Assembly (NCBI GenBank): GCA_024654025.1
Contig: JANLIR010000008.1
Coordinates: forward strand, 1-38,035
DNA length: 38,035 nt
Direction: 5' to 3'
Source: Candidatus Wolfebacteria bacterium
GTDB taxonomy: Bacteria; Patescibacteriota; Minisyncoccia; UBA6257; UBA9933
Numbering within the stretch: the stretch's first letter is position 1; each line of letters begins with the position of its first letter. Below, in pieces: positions 24,123-32,357 of the stretch. Under the pieces are notes generated by a model that saw only the letters and a list, made by a program, of their open reading frames with translations, did not search any database and had not been told where the DNA came from. Both the position numbers and the translations under genes were made by a program.

Positions 24123-27100
24123 TATATTTTTTTAATTCCCAGCCAAATTTTATTTGAATCCAGTTGAGTTTCTATTTGAGCGTTGATTTTATCGAATTTT
24201 TTCAAATCCAACGATTTAGCGTTTACTTCTTTTAATAACTCCTTAGATCGGTTATTTAAAATATTTTTAATAACACCTTCAGCTTCTATAAAAAGCTGAA
24301 TTTTATCCTGCGGCCTCAAGCCTGCTTCTTGCCTTAAGTCCTGAACTATTCTAACCAATTCGCGAATTGTTCCCTCTTCCTTGAGTTTTGGAGTAATTTT
24401 CGTATCCAGTTCTATTTCGTCCTTTATTTTCTGGTCAAAAATAATTTCTTTTACGTTTATTTCTTCGGCTAAAATTTTTAATAAATCCTCGCTGATTTTT
24501 GTTTTTTTATTTTTTATTTTCAATGCAGCTAACGGCTGCCTTACCTTAATTCCGACTTGAGCTCTTTTTGCCAGCCCCAAACTCGCTAATTTACGCACTT
24601 CTTCCATGCCCTCTATCAATTTTTTATCTATCAATTTATTGTCAGCTTTAGGCCAATCCTCCAAATGAACTGATTCGAATTTTTTATTATCTAAAGACTT
24701 GTACAAAGCATCGGCAAAAAACGGCGTAAAAGGCGCGATTAGCTTGCTGATTTCCGAGAGTGCCTTACTTAATATCGCCGACGCTAATTCTAAATCTTTT
24801 TTGTTTTCCGATTTCTGAAATCTTCTTCTGGAGCGTCTTATGTACCATCTGGACAAATCATCAAATAATTTTTCAATTTCTCGCGCGGCTTCAACTATCT
24901 CATATTTTTCTAAATTGTTTGTTGCTTTAAGAATCGCTTCATTCAACCGGGATAAAATCCATTTATCCAAAGCGCCTAATTTTTTGTAAGAAATTAGAGC
25001 TTTTGATTTTACTCCATAAGTTTTTAAAAATATTAATGAATTAAATAAAATGGAAATAAATTTTCGGGAAATTTCCAGTAAATCTTTCTCGTCAAACCGC
25101 TTTGATTCTCCGGGCGCGTTAACGGTAAAAAAATACCATCGCACGACATCAACTCCGTATTTTTCAAACATTTGACCAGGTACAACAATATTCCCTTTTG
25201 ATTTGGACATTTTTTTGCCAAACTTATCCAAAATTAATCCCAAAGAAACAACATTTTTATAAGGAGCTTCCTTGCCCAATAAAACAGAAACAGCCAATAG
25301 AGTATAAAACCATCCTCGAGTTTGATCTATCCCTTCGGAAATATAATCAGCTGGGAATCGGATTTTTTTATCTATAAGATTTTTATTTTCAAACGGATAA
25401 TGACATTGGGCAAACGGCATAGCTCCGGAATCAAACCAAGCGTCAATAACCTCGCTTGCTCTTTCCATTTTCGACTGGCAATGAGGACAGGCCAGATGAA
25501 CTTCGTCTATGAAAGGTTTGTGTAAATCAAGCCGCCCAAATTTATCGCGCGGAATATTTAAAAAATCTATTTTTCGAAAATCGCCGTTTTTTGGATATTT
25601 CTTACCCTTAAACTCTATTGATTTTTCGTCGGACAGTCCTTTGCCAGCGCATTCCAAAAGCCAAAGAGGGTCGCCATGGCCAACGATTAAAATATTTCTA
25701 TTTTTGTATTTTCTCTCAAGTCCTAATACAAAATCTACCATCCGCGATCTTACATCAGTTAAACTTTCACCTTTTTCCGGCGCTTTCTTAAACCGGTTTA
25801 TTTCACTTCCGTAAAACTGAGTTAATTTTTCTACCGGTTGATTATTTAAAACACCAAAATCCCATTCTCTTAATTTTTTATCAAATAGGATTTTTATACC
25901 TAATTTCTTGGAAACAATTTCTGCCGTTTCTTTGGCTCTTAAAACATCTGAGGAAAAAATTAAATCAATCTTTTTGTTTTTTAAAGAATTGGCAAGTTTC
26001 TCAATTTGAATTTTTCCTTTTTTCGTAAGCAAATTATTAAATTTTTCAGGATAAGAAGAAATAATGTCTAAATCGTTTGAATTCGCTCCGCCGTGCCTTA
26101 AAAGAAAATAATTGTTTTTAACCGGAGCTGATAACTTTGCTAATTCTTCAATTGAGCCGACTACGGTTTGTTTTTCACAATGAGAACACTGCCAAATCGG
26201 AAGCGGAGTGCCCCAATAACGCTCGCGTGAAAATGCCCAATCTTTAAGTTCGCGAAGCCACTCGCCGAATCGACCTTCTTTTAAATGGCCGGGCACCCAA
26301 TTAACTTTTTTATTTTGTTCGATTAGTTTTTTCCTTAACTGGCTCATTTTTATAAACCAGGAAGATGTCGCATAATACAAAAGTGGGGTGCCACACCGCC
26401 AACAAAAAGGATAATCATGCGTATAGACCTCTGAATCTAACCAATTATTGCTTTGTTTAAGATAACTAATTATTTTATCTTCGGCTTCTTTTGATTTAAC
26501 ATACAAACCCTCCAACCCCTTAACATCTTTAGTAAATTTACCTGATTCGTCCACGGTATGGTGTTGAGGCAAGCCAACCTTAATGCCTAAATTATAATCA
26601 TCCTCCCCATACATCACGGCTGTATGCACTACCCCCGTACCATCTGTTATTGTAACAAAATTAGCATCATAAACTTTATAAGATGTTTTTGATTTTAATG
26701 CCGGCACTGTAAAAAGCGGTTCATACTCTAAACCAACAAGCTCGCTTCCCCTTACTTTTATTCCTACGTTGCCAAGCTTTCGGCCAAGCGGAGAATCTTC
26801 AGCAACAATTAAAGTATCCCCTCCTTTTTCAGTTATTGAATAGATAATGTCTTTCCCAACAGCTAAGGCCACGTTTCCCGGCAATGTCCACGGCGTTGTC
26901 GTCCATGAAAGAATGTATATATCTTTAAATTCATGGTTCCCGATCCTTATTACTCGCTTCTTTAAATCATTCGCTTTTAGTTTAAACTTCACATAAATAG
27001 AATTTTCTATTGTTTCTTTATACCCCTGAGCAAGCTCGTGCGAAGAAAGAACGGTGCCGCAACGCGTACACCATGGAACTACTTTATGCCCTTTATAAAG

Positions 27101-27610
27101 AAGATCGTTATCCCAAACTTGTTTGATAGCCCACCACAAAGTTTCAATATAATTATTTTCATAAGTTATATAAGGACTGTTTAAATCCAGCCAAAAACCC
27201 ATTCTTTTCGTTAACCCCTCCCATTCATCTTTGTATTTCCAAACAGAGGCTCGGCATTTTTCGTTAAACTCCGCTATGCCGTATTTTTCAATTTCAGATT
27301 TATTTTTTATGCCCAACTCTTTTTCAACTTCCAATTCCACCGGCAAGCCGTGCGTATCCCACCCGGCTTTTCTCTCGACTAAAAATCCCGCCATTGTTTT
27401 GTAGCGGCAAATTATGTCTTTAAAAGAGCGGGCTAAAACATGGTGAATACCGGGCCTTCCGTTAGCTGTTGGCGGCCCTTCATAAAAAATGAAGTTCTTT
27501 TTCCCTTTCCTTCGTTTTAGGGATTTTTCAAAAATTTGGTTTTCTTCCCAAAATTTCAAAACTTTTTGCTCAATTTCGTTGGCGTTGTAGTTTTTGAGGT
27601 CTTTTAACAT
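24122..27610 (-). CDS. ileS: Isoleucyl-tRNA synthetase with inserted histidine-phosphatase domain
   Basis: 1162 aa from ATG 27610, chosen because the family starts here (LKNYNANEIEQKVLKFWEEN); an ATG at 27667 would add 19 unlikely residues. Class I motifs: PPTANGRPGIHHVLA (HIGH variant, 54-60) and KKMSKSKGN (KMSKS, 800-804). The editing (CP1) domain holds SWTTTPWTLPGNVALA. Residues about 497-686 are a complete histidine-phosphatase domain: YFLLRHGG (His506), FSSDVLRAKETAEIV (Arg558), LREWDFG (Glu582) and ILIVGHGDPLW (His645). The insert splits a Cys pair CSHC (475-478) from CPHC (708-711), which probably form one zinc site. It charges tRNA-Ile; the phosphatase role is unknown. It begins a tight operon with the GH1 gene. 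Confidence 0.95.
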   Translation of the reverse strand: MLKDLKNYNANEIEQKVLKFWEENQIFEKSLKRRKGKKNFIFYEGPPTANGRPGIHHVLARSFKDIICRYKTMAGFLVERKAGWDTHGLPVELEVEKELGIKNKSEIEKYGIAEFNEKCRASVWKYKDEWEGLTKRMGFWLDLNSPYITYENNYIETLWWAIKQVWDNDLLYKGHKVVPWCTRCGTVLSSHELAQGYKETIENSIYVKFKLKANDLKKRVIRIGNHEFKDIYILSWTTTPWTLPGNVALAVGKDIIYSITEKGGDTLIVAEDSPLGRKLGNVGIKVRGSELVGLEYEPLFTVPALKSKTSYKVYDANFVTITDGTGVVHTAVMYGEDDYNLGIKVGLPQHHTVDESGKFTKDVKGLEGLYVKSKEAEDKIISYLKQSNNWLDSEVYTHDYPFCWRCGTPLLYYATSSWFIKMSQLRKKLIEQNKKVNWVPGHLKEGRFGEWLRELKDWAFSRERYWGTPLPIWQCSHCEKQTVVGSIEELAKLSAPVKNNYFLLRHGGANSNDLDIISSYPEKFNNLLTKKGKIQIEKLANSLKNKKIDLIFSSDVLRAKETAEIVSKKLGIKILFDKKLREWDFGVLNNQPVEKLTQFYGSEINRFKKAPEKGESLTDVRSRMVDFVLGLERKYKNRNILIVGHGDPLWLLECAGKGLSDEKSIEFKGKKYPKNGDFRKIDFLNIPRDKFGRLDLHKPFIDEVHLACPHCQSKMERASEVIDAWFDSGAMPFAQCHYPFENKNLIDKKIRFPADYISEGIDQTRGWFYTLLAVSVLLGKEAPYKNVVSLGLILDKFGKKMSKSKGNIVVPGQMFEKYGVDVVRWYFFTVNAPGESKRFDEKDLLEISRKFISILFNSLIFLKTYGVKSKALISYKKLGALDKWILSRLNEAILKATNNLEKYEIVEAAREIEKLFDDLSRWYIRRSRRRFQKSENKKDLELASAILSKALSEISKLIAPFTPFFADALYKSLDNKKFESVHLEDWPKADNKLIDKKLIEGMEEVRKLASLGLAKRAQVGIKVRQPLAALKIKNKKTKISEDLLKILAEEINVKEIIFDQKIKDEIELDTKITPKLKEEGTIRELVRIVQDLRQEAGLRPQDKIQLFIEAEGVIKNILNNRSKELLKEVNAKSLDLKKFDKINAQIETQLDSNKIWLGIKKI

Positions 27611-27754
27611 CGTATCATTAAAATACAGAAAAAATGGCTTTTTTTCAATCCCGTAGTAATCCGCCATAGACGGGCTATTAAGGGATTAATCCCCATGCCT
27701 TTTGATAAAAACTGTCCTTTCCTTCTCTACGGTCCTCTTTCTAGCACACGCTAA

Positions 27755-28396
27755 TTATTTTACAGAAACTAACTTAGCGTAAGCCGATGCGGGATTTTTA
27801 CTTTTAAAAATATAGGAATCCGAAATGATAATATCGCCGCCGGCTTTTTTTATAAGTTTGGCGATTTCTAAATCGATTCCACCGTCAATTTCAACCACTG
27901 CTTTTGAAAATTTAGATTTTATCCACTTTATTTCCTGCAAAACAGATGAGTTAAATTTTTGGCCGGAAAATCCGGGTTTCACCGCTAAAATTAAAATAAA
28001 CTTAAAATCTCTTAAATACGAAAAGGCTTTCAGAGCCGGAGAACTGTATTTTATAGCCAACCCGATTTTATTTTTATACATTAACAGAGGCTTTATATTT
28101 TTTATCGCCTCAATGTGGATTAAAATTCTTTTGGCGCCCGCCTTGATCCAATCCCCCGCTATTTTTTCGGGGTTTTCCACCATCAGATGGACTTCTAAAT
28201 TTAGTTTGTGTTTTTGGGCTATTACATTTAAAAGCTTTAAATCTGAAGGTGTGATTTTTGTTTTTGCTTTGGTAAATTTCCCATCAGAAATATCTATTTG
28301 AACCCATCCGTTTTTCGGCAAAAATTTCGCCGCTTCCTTGAGTTTTTCTTTCGCGCTTCTAAAATCTTTACAATTTATAGCAGGAAAAACTTTCAT
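27755..28396 (-). CDS. rpe: Ribulose-phosphate 3-epimerase-like TIM-barrel protein
   Basis: 213 aa. VQIDISDGKF, LEVHLMVENPEKIAGDWIKA, KRILIHIEAI, LAVKPGFSGQKFN and VVEIDGGIDLEIAKLIKKAG follow the ribulose-phosphate 3-epimerase pattern (pentose phosphate pathway). Oddities: the first metal-ligand His of the usual H-x-D-x-M-D-G motif is Gln33, the Met is Ser37, and the N-terminal SILS-AD block is AINCKD. Asp35, the HLM His and the second Asp (IDGG) remain. It may be an active variant or a relative with another substrate. It lies 10 bp after the M16 gene, in one operon. The 144-bp gap to ileS holds no T-box pattern that I can recognise. Confidence 0.8.
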   Translation of the reverse strand: MKVFPAINCKDFRSAKEKLKEAAKFLPKNGWVQIDISDGKFTKAKTKITPSDLKLLNVIAQKHKLNLEVHLMVENPEKIAGDWIKAGAKRILIHIEAIKNIKPLLMYKNKIGLAIKYSSPALKAFSYLRDFKFILILAVKPGFSGQKFNSSVLQEIKWIKSKFSKAVVEIDGGIDLEIAKLIKKAGGDIIISDSYIFKSKNPASAYAKLVSVK

Positions 28397-28406
28397 AGCC
28401 TTATTC

Positions 28407-29681
28407 TTAGCTTAAGTTCAAAATTTCTTTAAATTTTTCTTCTTCCTCTTTCTTAAACGGACCGATGAAAGCCAAATTCATCTTATTGTTTTGAAAAATA
28501 TCTTTCGCCACATTAATAATATCGCCTTCCTTAACCGCCTCAATTTTTTTAATTATTTCTTCCGGTTCTTCGATTTTTCTTTCTAAAATCTCCTGCTCGC
28601 CGTAAAATCCGGCCAATTCATCAGACGTCTCTAACCCCAAAATTAGCCTGCCAATTATATGCTCTTTGGCTAAATTAAGCTCTTTATCGAAAACGCCTTC
28701 TTCTTTAATTTTTTTCAGTTCTTCCAAAACCGCCCGTAAAACGGGTTCGAATTTATCGTTTCCCACGCCGGCTGAAACGGCAAAAAATCCGTGGTCGGTG
28801 GAAAGATCGGCTCCAGCCCTAACATAATAAGCTGCGCCCATTTGTTCGCGGACCTTTTGCCAGAGCCGCGAACTCATACCGCCTCCTAAAATATCGCTCA
28901 GAATTCCAAGCGGATATCTTCGGTCGTCAAAAACATCAAACGCCCTAAAACCCAAAACTAAATGCGTCTGATCGCTGTCTTTGTATTTTATAGATACCCT
29001 CGGCTCGCTTTGGCTTTCGATTACTTTAATTTTGGAATTTTTTTCTCCGGTTTTAAAATCAGAAAAATGTTTTTTTACTTCATTAATGGCTTTTTGCTCG
29101 TCAAAATTGCCGGCGATTGTTATTACGGTTGATTTTGGAAGATAATTACTATTTCTGTAATTCAAAAAATCTTCCTGAGTGATTTTTTGAATATTTTCTT
29201 TGGGTCCTAAAATCCGCCAGCCAGCCGGCTGATCTCCGTACAACAAATCCAAAAATACATCCCAAACACGGCTTAATGGCTGGTCCTCAATTAAATTTAT
29301 TTCTTCAATAATAACTCCGCGTTCTTTGTCTATTTCTTTGCTGTCAAAAAGAGGGTTAAGATAAATATCCGAAACAACGTCTAGGGCTTTTTCAAAATGA
29401 TTCATCCTGACCTTTGCGAAGTACCCGGTTGCTTCGTGGCTGGTGAAAGCATTATAAGAAGCGCCAATACCGTCGAGCTCCGATGAAATTGCCAGAGCCG
29501 AGGGCCTTTTTTGCGTGCCCTTAAAAACCATATGCTCCAAAAAATGAGATATGCCGTTTATCTCTTTAGTTTCGTATTTTGAGCCCGCTTCTACCAAAAC
29601 CGATACCGTCACCGCTAAATTACCCGGTTGAGGAGCTAAAATAATTCTTAATCCGTTTTCTAAAATAATTTTTTTATGCAT
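28407..29681 (-). CDS. M16 family zinc metallopeptidase (processing-peptidase-like)
   Basis: 424 aa, a single-chain two-domain M16B size. The inverted zinc motif HFLEH (46-50) lies in NGISHFLEHMVFKGTQKRPS, and the third ligand is in RGVIIEEINLIEDQP (Glu126/127). SYNAFTSHEATGYFAKV and the C-terminal MSSRLWQKVREQMGAAYYVRA are typical of the family. There is no signal peptide. It probably degrades peptides in the cytoplasm; the substrate is unknown. Confidence 0.92.
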   Translation of the reverse strand: MHKKIILENGLRIILAPQPGNLAVTVSVLVEAGSKYETKEINGISHFLEHMVFKGTQKRPSALAISSELDGIGASYNAFTSHEATGYFAKVRMNHFEKALDVVSDIYLNPLFDSKEIDKERGVIIEEINLIEDQPLSRVWDVFLDLLYGDQPAGWRILGPKENIQKITQEDFLNYRNSNYLPKSTVITIAGNFDEQKAINEVKKHFSDFKTGEKNSKIKVIESQSEPRVSIKYKDSDQTHLVLGFRAFDVFDDRRYPLGILSDILGGGMSSRLWQKVREQMGAAYYVRAGADLSTDHGFFAVSAGVGNDKFEPVLRAVLEELKKIKEEGVFDKELNLAKEHIIGRLILGLETSDELAGFYGEQEILERKIEEPEEIIKKIEAVKEGDIINVAKDIFQNNKMNLAFIGPFKKEEEEKFKEILNLS

Positions 29682-29717
29682 TTATAAACTATATCTTTTA
29701 CTTTTTAAGAATCAAAC

Positions 29718-29745
29718 GGGCGCCGCAGATTATTCTTTGGCGCCC
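29718..29745 (-). terminator. Hairpin terminator after the 93-aa gene
   Basis: Perfect 7-bp arms GGGCGCC (29718-29724) and GGCGCCC (29739-29745). On the minus strand they are followed by GTTTGATTCTT, a weak U-tract. The hairpin overlaps the gene's last codons. Confidence 0.45.
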
Positions 29746-30011
29746 TCTTCTTTTTCCACTCCTTCTTTATGTGTTTTATAAGCCTTCCAGGCGGCTAATC
29801 CCACCGCACCACTCGCCAAAACCAGCGAAGCCACTTTAACAAATTTACTTTCTTTTTTATTTTCCCATTCTACGAGGCGCTTAAGCGGCTGAATTACGTG
29901 TTTGTCACCCGCCTCGCCTTCGAGCATCATGCGTAAATTGACGTGACTTGTCCTGGCTAGCTTAAAATATTCGAGAAGCTCTTGGGCTGTTTTTCTTTCT
30001 TCCGGCTTCAT
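29730..30011 (-). CDS. Small membrane protein of unknown function
   Basis: 93 aa, not recognised. The first half is polar and helical (ERKTAQELLEYFKLARTSH, MMLEGEAGDKHVIQPLKRLV), followed by one hydrophobic helix (VASLVLASGAVGLAAWKAY, about 60-78) and an acidic/basic tail. It is real because a strong Shine-Dalgarno site (AAGGAGGT) lies 4 bases before the ATG, the clearest in the window, and because of its hairpin terminator. It is flanked by its own spacer, so it is probably a monocistron. Confidence 0.7.
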   Translation of the reverse strand: MKPEERKTAQELLEYFKLARTSHVNLRMMLEGEAGDKHVIQPLKRLVEWENKKESKFVKVASLVLASGAVGLAAWKAYKTHKEGVEKEEGAKE

Positions 30012-30015
30012 CGCG

Positions 30016-30023
30016 ACCTCCTT
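30016..30023 (-). promoter_or_regulatory. Strong Shine-Dalgarno site AAGGAGGT
   Basis: Four bases before ATG 30011. Most other starts here have none, so this gene is probably translated by a different initiation mode. Confidence 0.8.
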
Positions 30024-30108
30024 ATCAAAGATGTAATAATTACTTATAGAAGTATATACCTATTGATAGAAATAAAAAGGTAGGCCTAGAAGACTCACTG
30101 GACACGAT

Positions 30109-30444
30109 TTAACTAACCGCGCTTCCAGACTCCACTTCGTTGTCTGGAATCAATAAAACCGGACCGCTTTCTCCGCCTGCGGCTAAAAGCATGCCTTGGC
30201 TTTCCAGCTCCACCTGCCCTGAGTCAGATCGAAGGGTAAAAAAACGCGGTTCCAGATTCGCCACTACAACAATTTTCTTACCAATAAGATTTTCAGGACT
30301 GTAAGCCTTCCCGATTCCAGCGACAATTTGACGCCTTCCTTGTTCTGAGTCCGTCGAAGAATCGCCTCCAAAATCAACTTGAAGCTTAATAAGTTTTTCG
30401 GAGCCTTCAACTCTTTCAGCTTCAATAATTTTAGCAATCCTCAA
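30109..30444 (-). CDS. Stand-alone tRNA-binding (MetRS C-domain/EMAP-like) protein, 5' end rearranged
   Basis: 111 aa reading from TTG 30444. OB-fold core: RIAKIIEAERVEGSEKLIKL, RRQIVAGIGKAYSPENLIGK, KIVVVANLEPR and ESQGMLLAAGGESGPVLLIPD. This is the tRNA-binding domain found at the end of MetRS or as a separate subunit. The expected start is the ATG at 30454, one base after the upstream stop. It reads MISFEDC then a stop, although MISFED is the family's usual opening. A deletion between two TTTGAGGATT copies seems to have removed the FKK-DL block and shifted the frame. Two in-frame repeats insert DSSTDSEQG and TLRSDSGQVE. The protein may still start at TTG, or may be decaying. Confidence 0.65.
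   Translation of the reverse strand: MRIAKIIEAERVEGSEKLIKLQVDFGGDSSTDSEQGRRQIVAGIGKAYSPENLIGKKIVVVANLEPRFFTLRSDSGQVELESQGMLLAAGGESGPVLLIPDNEVESGSAVS
30213..30236. repeat. CTTCGA..CTCAGGGCAGG-type repeat in tRNA-binding gene
   Basis: Minus strand CCCTTCGATCTGACTCAGGG plus CAGG encodes TLRSDSGQV between ANLEPRFF and ELESQGMLL, where homologues have a short turn. Confidence 0.65.
30338..30360. repeat. CTTCGACGGACTCAGAACAAGG-type repeat in tRNA-binding gene
   Basis: Second member of the same repeat family in this short gene. It encodes SSTDSEQG between LQVDFGGD and RRQIVAG. Confidence 0.65.
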
Positions 30445-30455
30445 AACTAATCATG

Positions 30456-30674
30456 CTACTGCGCTGGCTGAGAAATTTGATCCTTTTTCTTGCTAAAAAA
30501 GAAGATGTAAAGAATTTCCAGCAAAGCCATTGTGTTTACCACAAGAATAGCAACGAACCACCATTTTTCGTTGTTTTTGGCAGCTTTCCATAACGCCACT
30601 CCTTTCCACGGCAAGACCCATAAAACAGCCAATAAAATCAACCACAAATTATCTAGAAAAAATTGATTAAGCAT
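30456..30674 (-). CDS. DUF5652-like two-helix membrane protein
   Basis: 72 aa. Two membrane helices (LWLILLAVLWVLPWKGVALW and WWFVAILVVNTMALLEILYI) joined by KAAKNNEKW, and a polar C-terminus ending SKKKDQISQPAQ. This matches the short DUF5652 proteins common in CPR; function is unknown. Its start codon lies at the edge of a 148-bp inverted-repeat element, and its stop is one base from the old ATG of the tRNA-binding gene. Confidence 0.8.
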   Translation of the reverse strand: MLNQFFLDNLWLILLAVLWVLPWKGVALWKAAKNNEKWWFVAILVVNTMALLEILYIFFFSKKKDQISQPAQ

Positions 30675-30820
30675 ACCCAGTACTACAATTTCGATTATTT
30701 TTGATTTAATTCTCGAAATTGATGGTTAATTAATGTTTTTTTATTTTTTTGTCCAATACTGTTTTTTCTGAAATCCTCAAAAATTTATAGAGAATTTGTC
30801 GAAGTTGTAGTACTGGGCAT
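30673..30820. mobile_element. 148-bp AT-rich element with 21-bp terminal inverted repeats (MITE-like)
   Basis: Outer arms 30673-30693 and 30800-30820 match at 19 of 21 positions (cores CCCAGTACTACAA and its complement). The inside is AT-rich and holds no ORF. It fills the whole gap between the DUF5652 start and the stop of the next gene. No clear target duplication was found. It could also be a regulatory or boundary structure. Confidence 0.55.
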
Positions 30821-30826
30821 ATTTAT

Positions 30827-32302
30827 TTACGGTTGTAAAATATCGTTAGTTCGACCATTAATTGAAATTATAACATCTTTTACTCCGGGAAATTGTTTTG
30901 CGGTACTTATAATTTGAGCGCGAATGGAAACTACTCGGCACGAACCTCCGACTCCCTGCTCCAATGTCTGGTCAAAATCAGCCTTAACCACTCCGTCTTC
31001 TATAAATAAGCTCAGAATTTTAACTCCGGAGTTTATGCTCGTAAAATAACCGTCGTTTTTTTCCTTGTCAGTCGGCCCCTTAAATAATTCTTCCAGAGCA
31101 ATACGGCCAACACTGGGACTTCTAAAAACCGTTCTTTCAACCGAAAAAACTTTATCGCAAGAAACAGCCGGATCTAATTTATTATTGTTGAAAAAGGCCT
31201 TAACCGTCATTTTGTCGAATTTCAAAGTATTGGCTATTTTTTCAATATGATCTTTATCCCCGTAAAGCACAAAAAGTGAAAAATTTATTTCCGATATAGA
31301 CAAAGACCTCGGATAATTGACAACTAATTCAGCTTGATTATTTAGTTCATTTGGCTGATCAGCGGATGGTAAAATAATTCTTGCTTCTTGTCCGTCAATC
31401 TGCAAATTTTTTATGGAGGGACTCGAGCCGTAAGGGCGAGACGGTTTATTAATTTCATTTCTAATCATATCATCAAGAAACAAACCGTCGTTTCCGGCCG
31501 CGCTAACGCTAAAAAATCCGTCCGAACCTTTATAAGCGGTGTAAATACTGCCGGTTAATTTATAAGACGGGTCGGCTTTCCAAGAAGAAGGGTAAGAAAA
31601 TGAAACTTGAAAAACAGGATTAACATAAACCGACAAATTTTTCTTTGACCTGAATTTTAAAGGAATCGAAACCTTATCTATTTCACTGCCGTCTTTTGCC
31701 GAATAATCAAAAACTTCCAGCGAAACATCAGAGTTATCTTGCAAACGCTGCGTTGAAAGATAAATTTCTTTTTCAAAATCGCCGTATTTTCCGGTATCGG
31801 GAGCATTGGCGTATACGCCGGACTCATAAATCTTTTGGCCGAAAATACTGGCTCGAATATTAAGTTGGTTTTCGAAAACTCGAGCCCTGCCTTTAACCGT
31901 AAACGACTCGGAAACTTCATCGTTGGGTTTTGGAGAAAAAACAACGATGTTGGGCATTTGTGTTATTTTGAGTTCGTTCAAAATAAGAGAATCATCTTTA
32001 GTTAATTTGCCGGTTGCGTCAACTAAAAATCCATTTTGAAAATAATCGAAAGTTATGGCATTTCCGTCTTGGTCCAATAATTTCGTGTCGGCTGTAACCA
32101 ACAAAAGAAAATCTTTGTCGTCTTGAGTTTTAATTGTTATTAATTTCGCGCCCGAATCGATATTTTTAATTTCTCCGGAAACCGTCGCTTCTTTTACAAC
32201 AAAGTCAGTTGGCTTAACATTTTTGTAATAATTAAGATAAAAATAATAAGCGCCGACACCAACGACAATTCCCGCAAGAATCAAAAGCAATGTTTTTTTC
32301 AT
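30827..32302 (-). CDS. Membrane-anchored Gmad2/GerMN domain protein
   Basis: 491 aa. One N-terminal helix (LLLILAGIVVGVGAYYFYL) and an outside part. It then has a small beta domain (VSGEIKNIDSGAKLITIKTQ, 40-115), a Gmad2 immunoglobulin-like domain (VVFSPKPNDEVSESFTVKG and IYESGVYANAPDTGKYGDFE, about 118-215), a PsbP-like middle (VFQVSFSYPSSWKADPSY, 230-360) and a GerMN domain at the end (TVKAFFNNNKLDP, ALEELFKGPTDKEKNDGYF, VVKADFDQTLEQG, 365-491). These domains occur in spore-germination and cell-envelope proteins; in a non-spore-former a cell-surface role is inferred. No lipobox Cys is present. Confidence 0.85.
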   Translation of the reverse strand: MKKTLLLILAGIVVGVGAYYFYLNYYKNVKPTDFVVKEATVSGEIKNIDSGAKLITIKTQDDKDFLLLVTADTKLLDQDGNAITFDYFQNGFLVDATGKLTKDDSLILNELKITQMPNIVVFSPKPNDEVSESFTVKGRARVFENQLNIRASIFGQKIYESGVYANAPDTGKYGDFEKEIYLSTQRLQDNSDVSLEVFDYSAKDGSEIDKVSIPLKFRSKKNLSVYVNPVFQVSFSYPSSWKADPSYKLTGSIYTAYKGSDGFFSVSAAGNDGLFLDDMIRNEINKPSRPYGSSPSIKNLQIDGQEARIILPSADQPNELNNQAELVVNYPRSLSISEINFSLFVLYGDKDHIEKIANTLKFDKMTVKAFFNNNKLDPAVSCDKVFSVERTVFRSPSVGRIALEELFKGPTDKEKNDGYFTSINSGVKILSLFIEDGVVKADFDQTLEQGVGGSCRVVSIRAQIISTAKQFPGVKDVIISINGRTNDILQP

Positions 32303-32357
32303 AATATATTCATTATTTTACTAGAAAGACGTTCAAAATAAAATAGGATTACATCTA

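Noticed and set aside
27611-27754. Possible T-box leader before ileS
   Set aside because: No T-box consensus or specifier-loop pattern was recognised in 144 bases, and the length is short for a T-box.
30673-30820. Integron attC site
   Set aside because: The ends lack the GTTRRRY/RYYYAAC core pair and there is no integrase gene.
30827-32302. Sporulation or germination gene
   Set aside because: GerMN and Gmad2 domains occur in many non-spore-formers; nothing else here supports sporulation.
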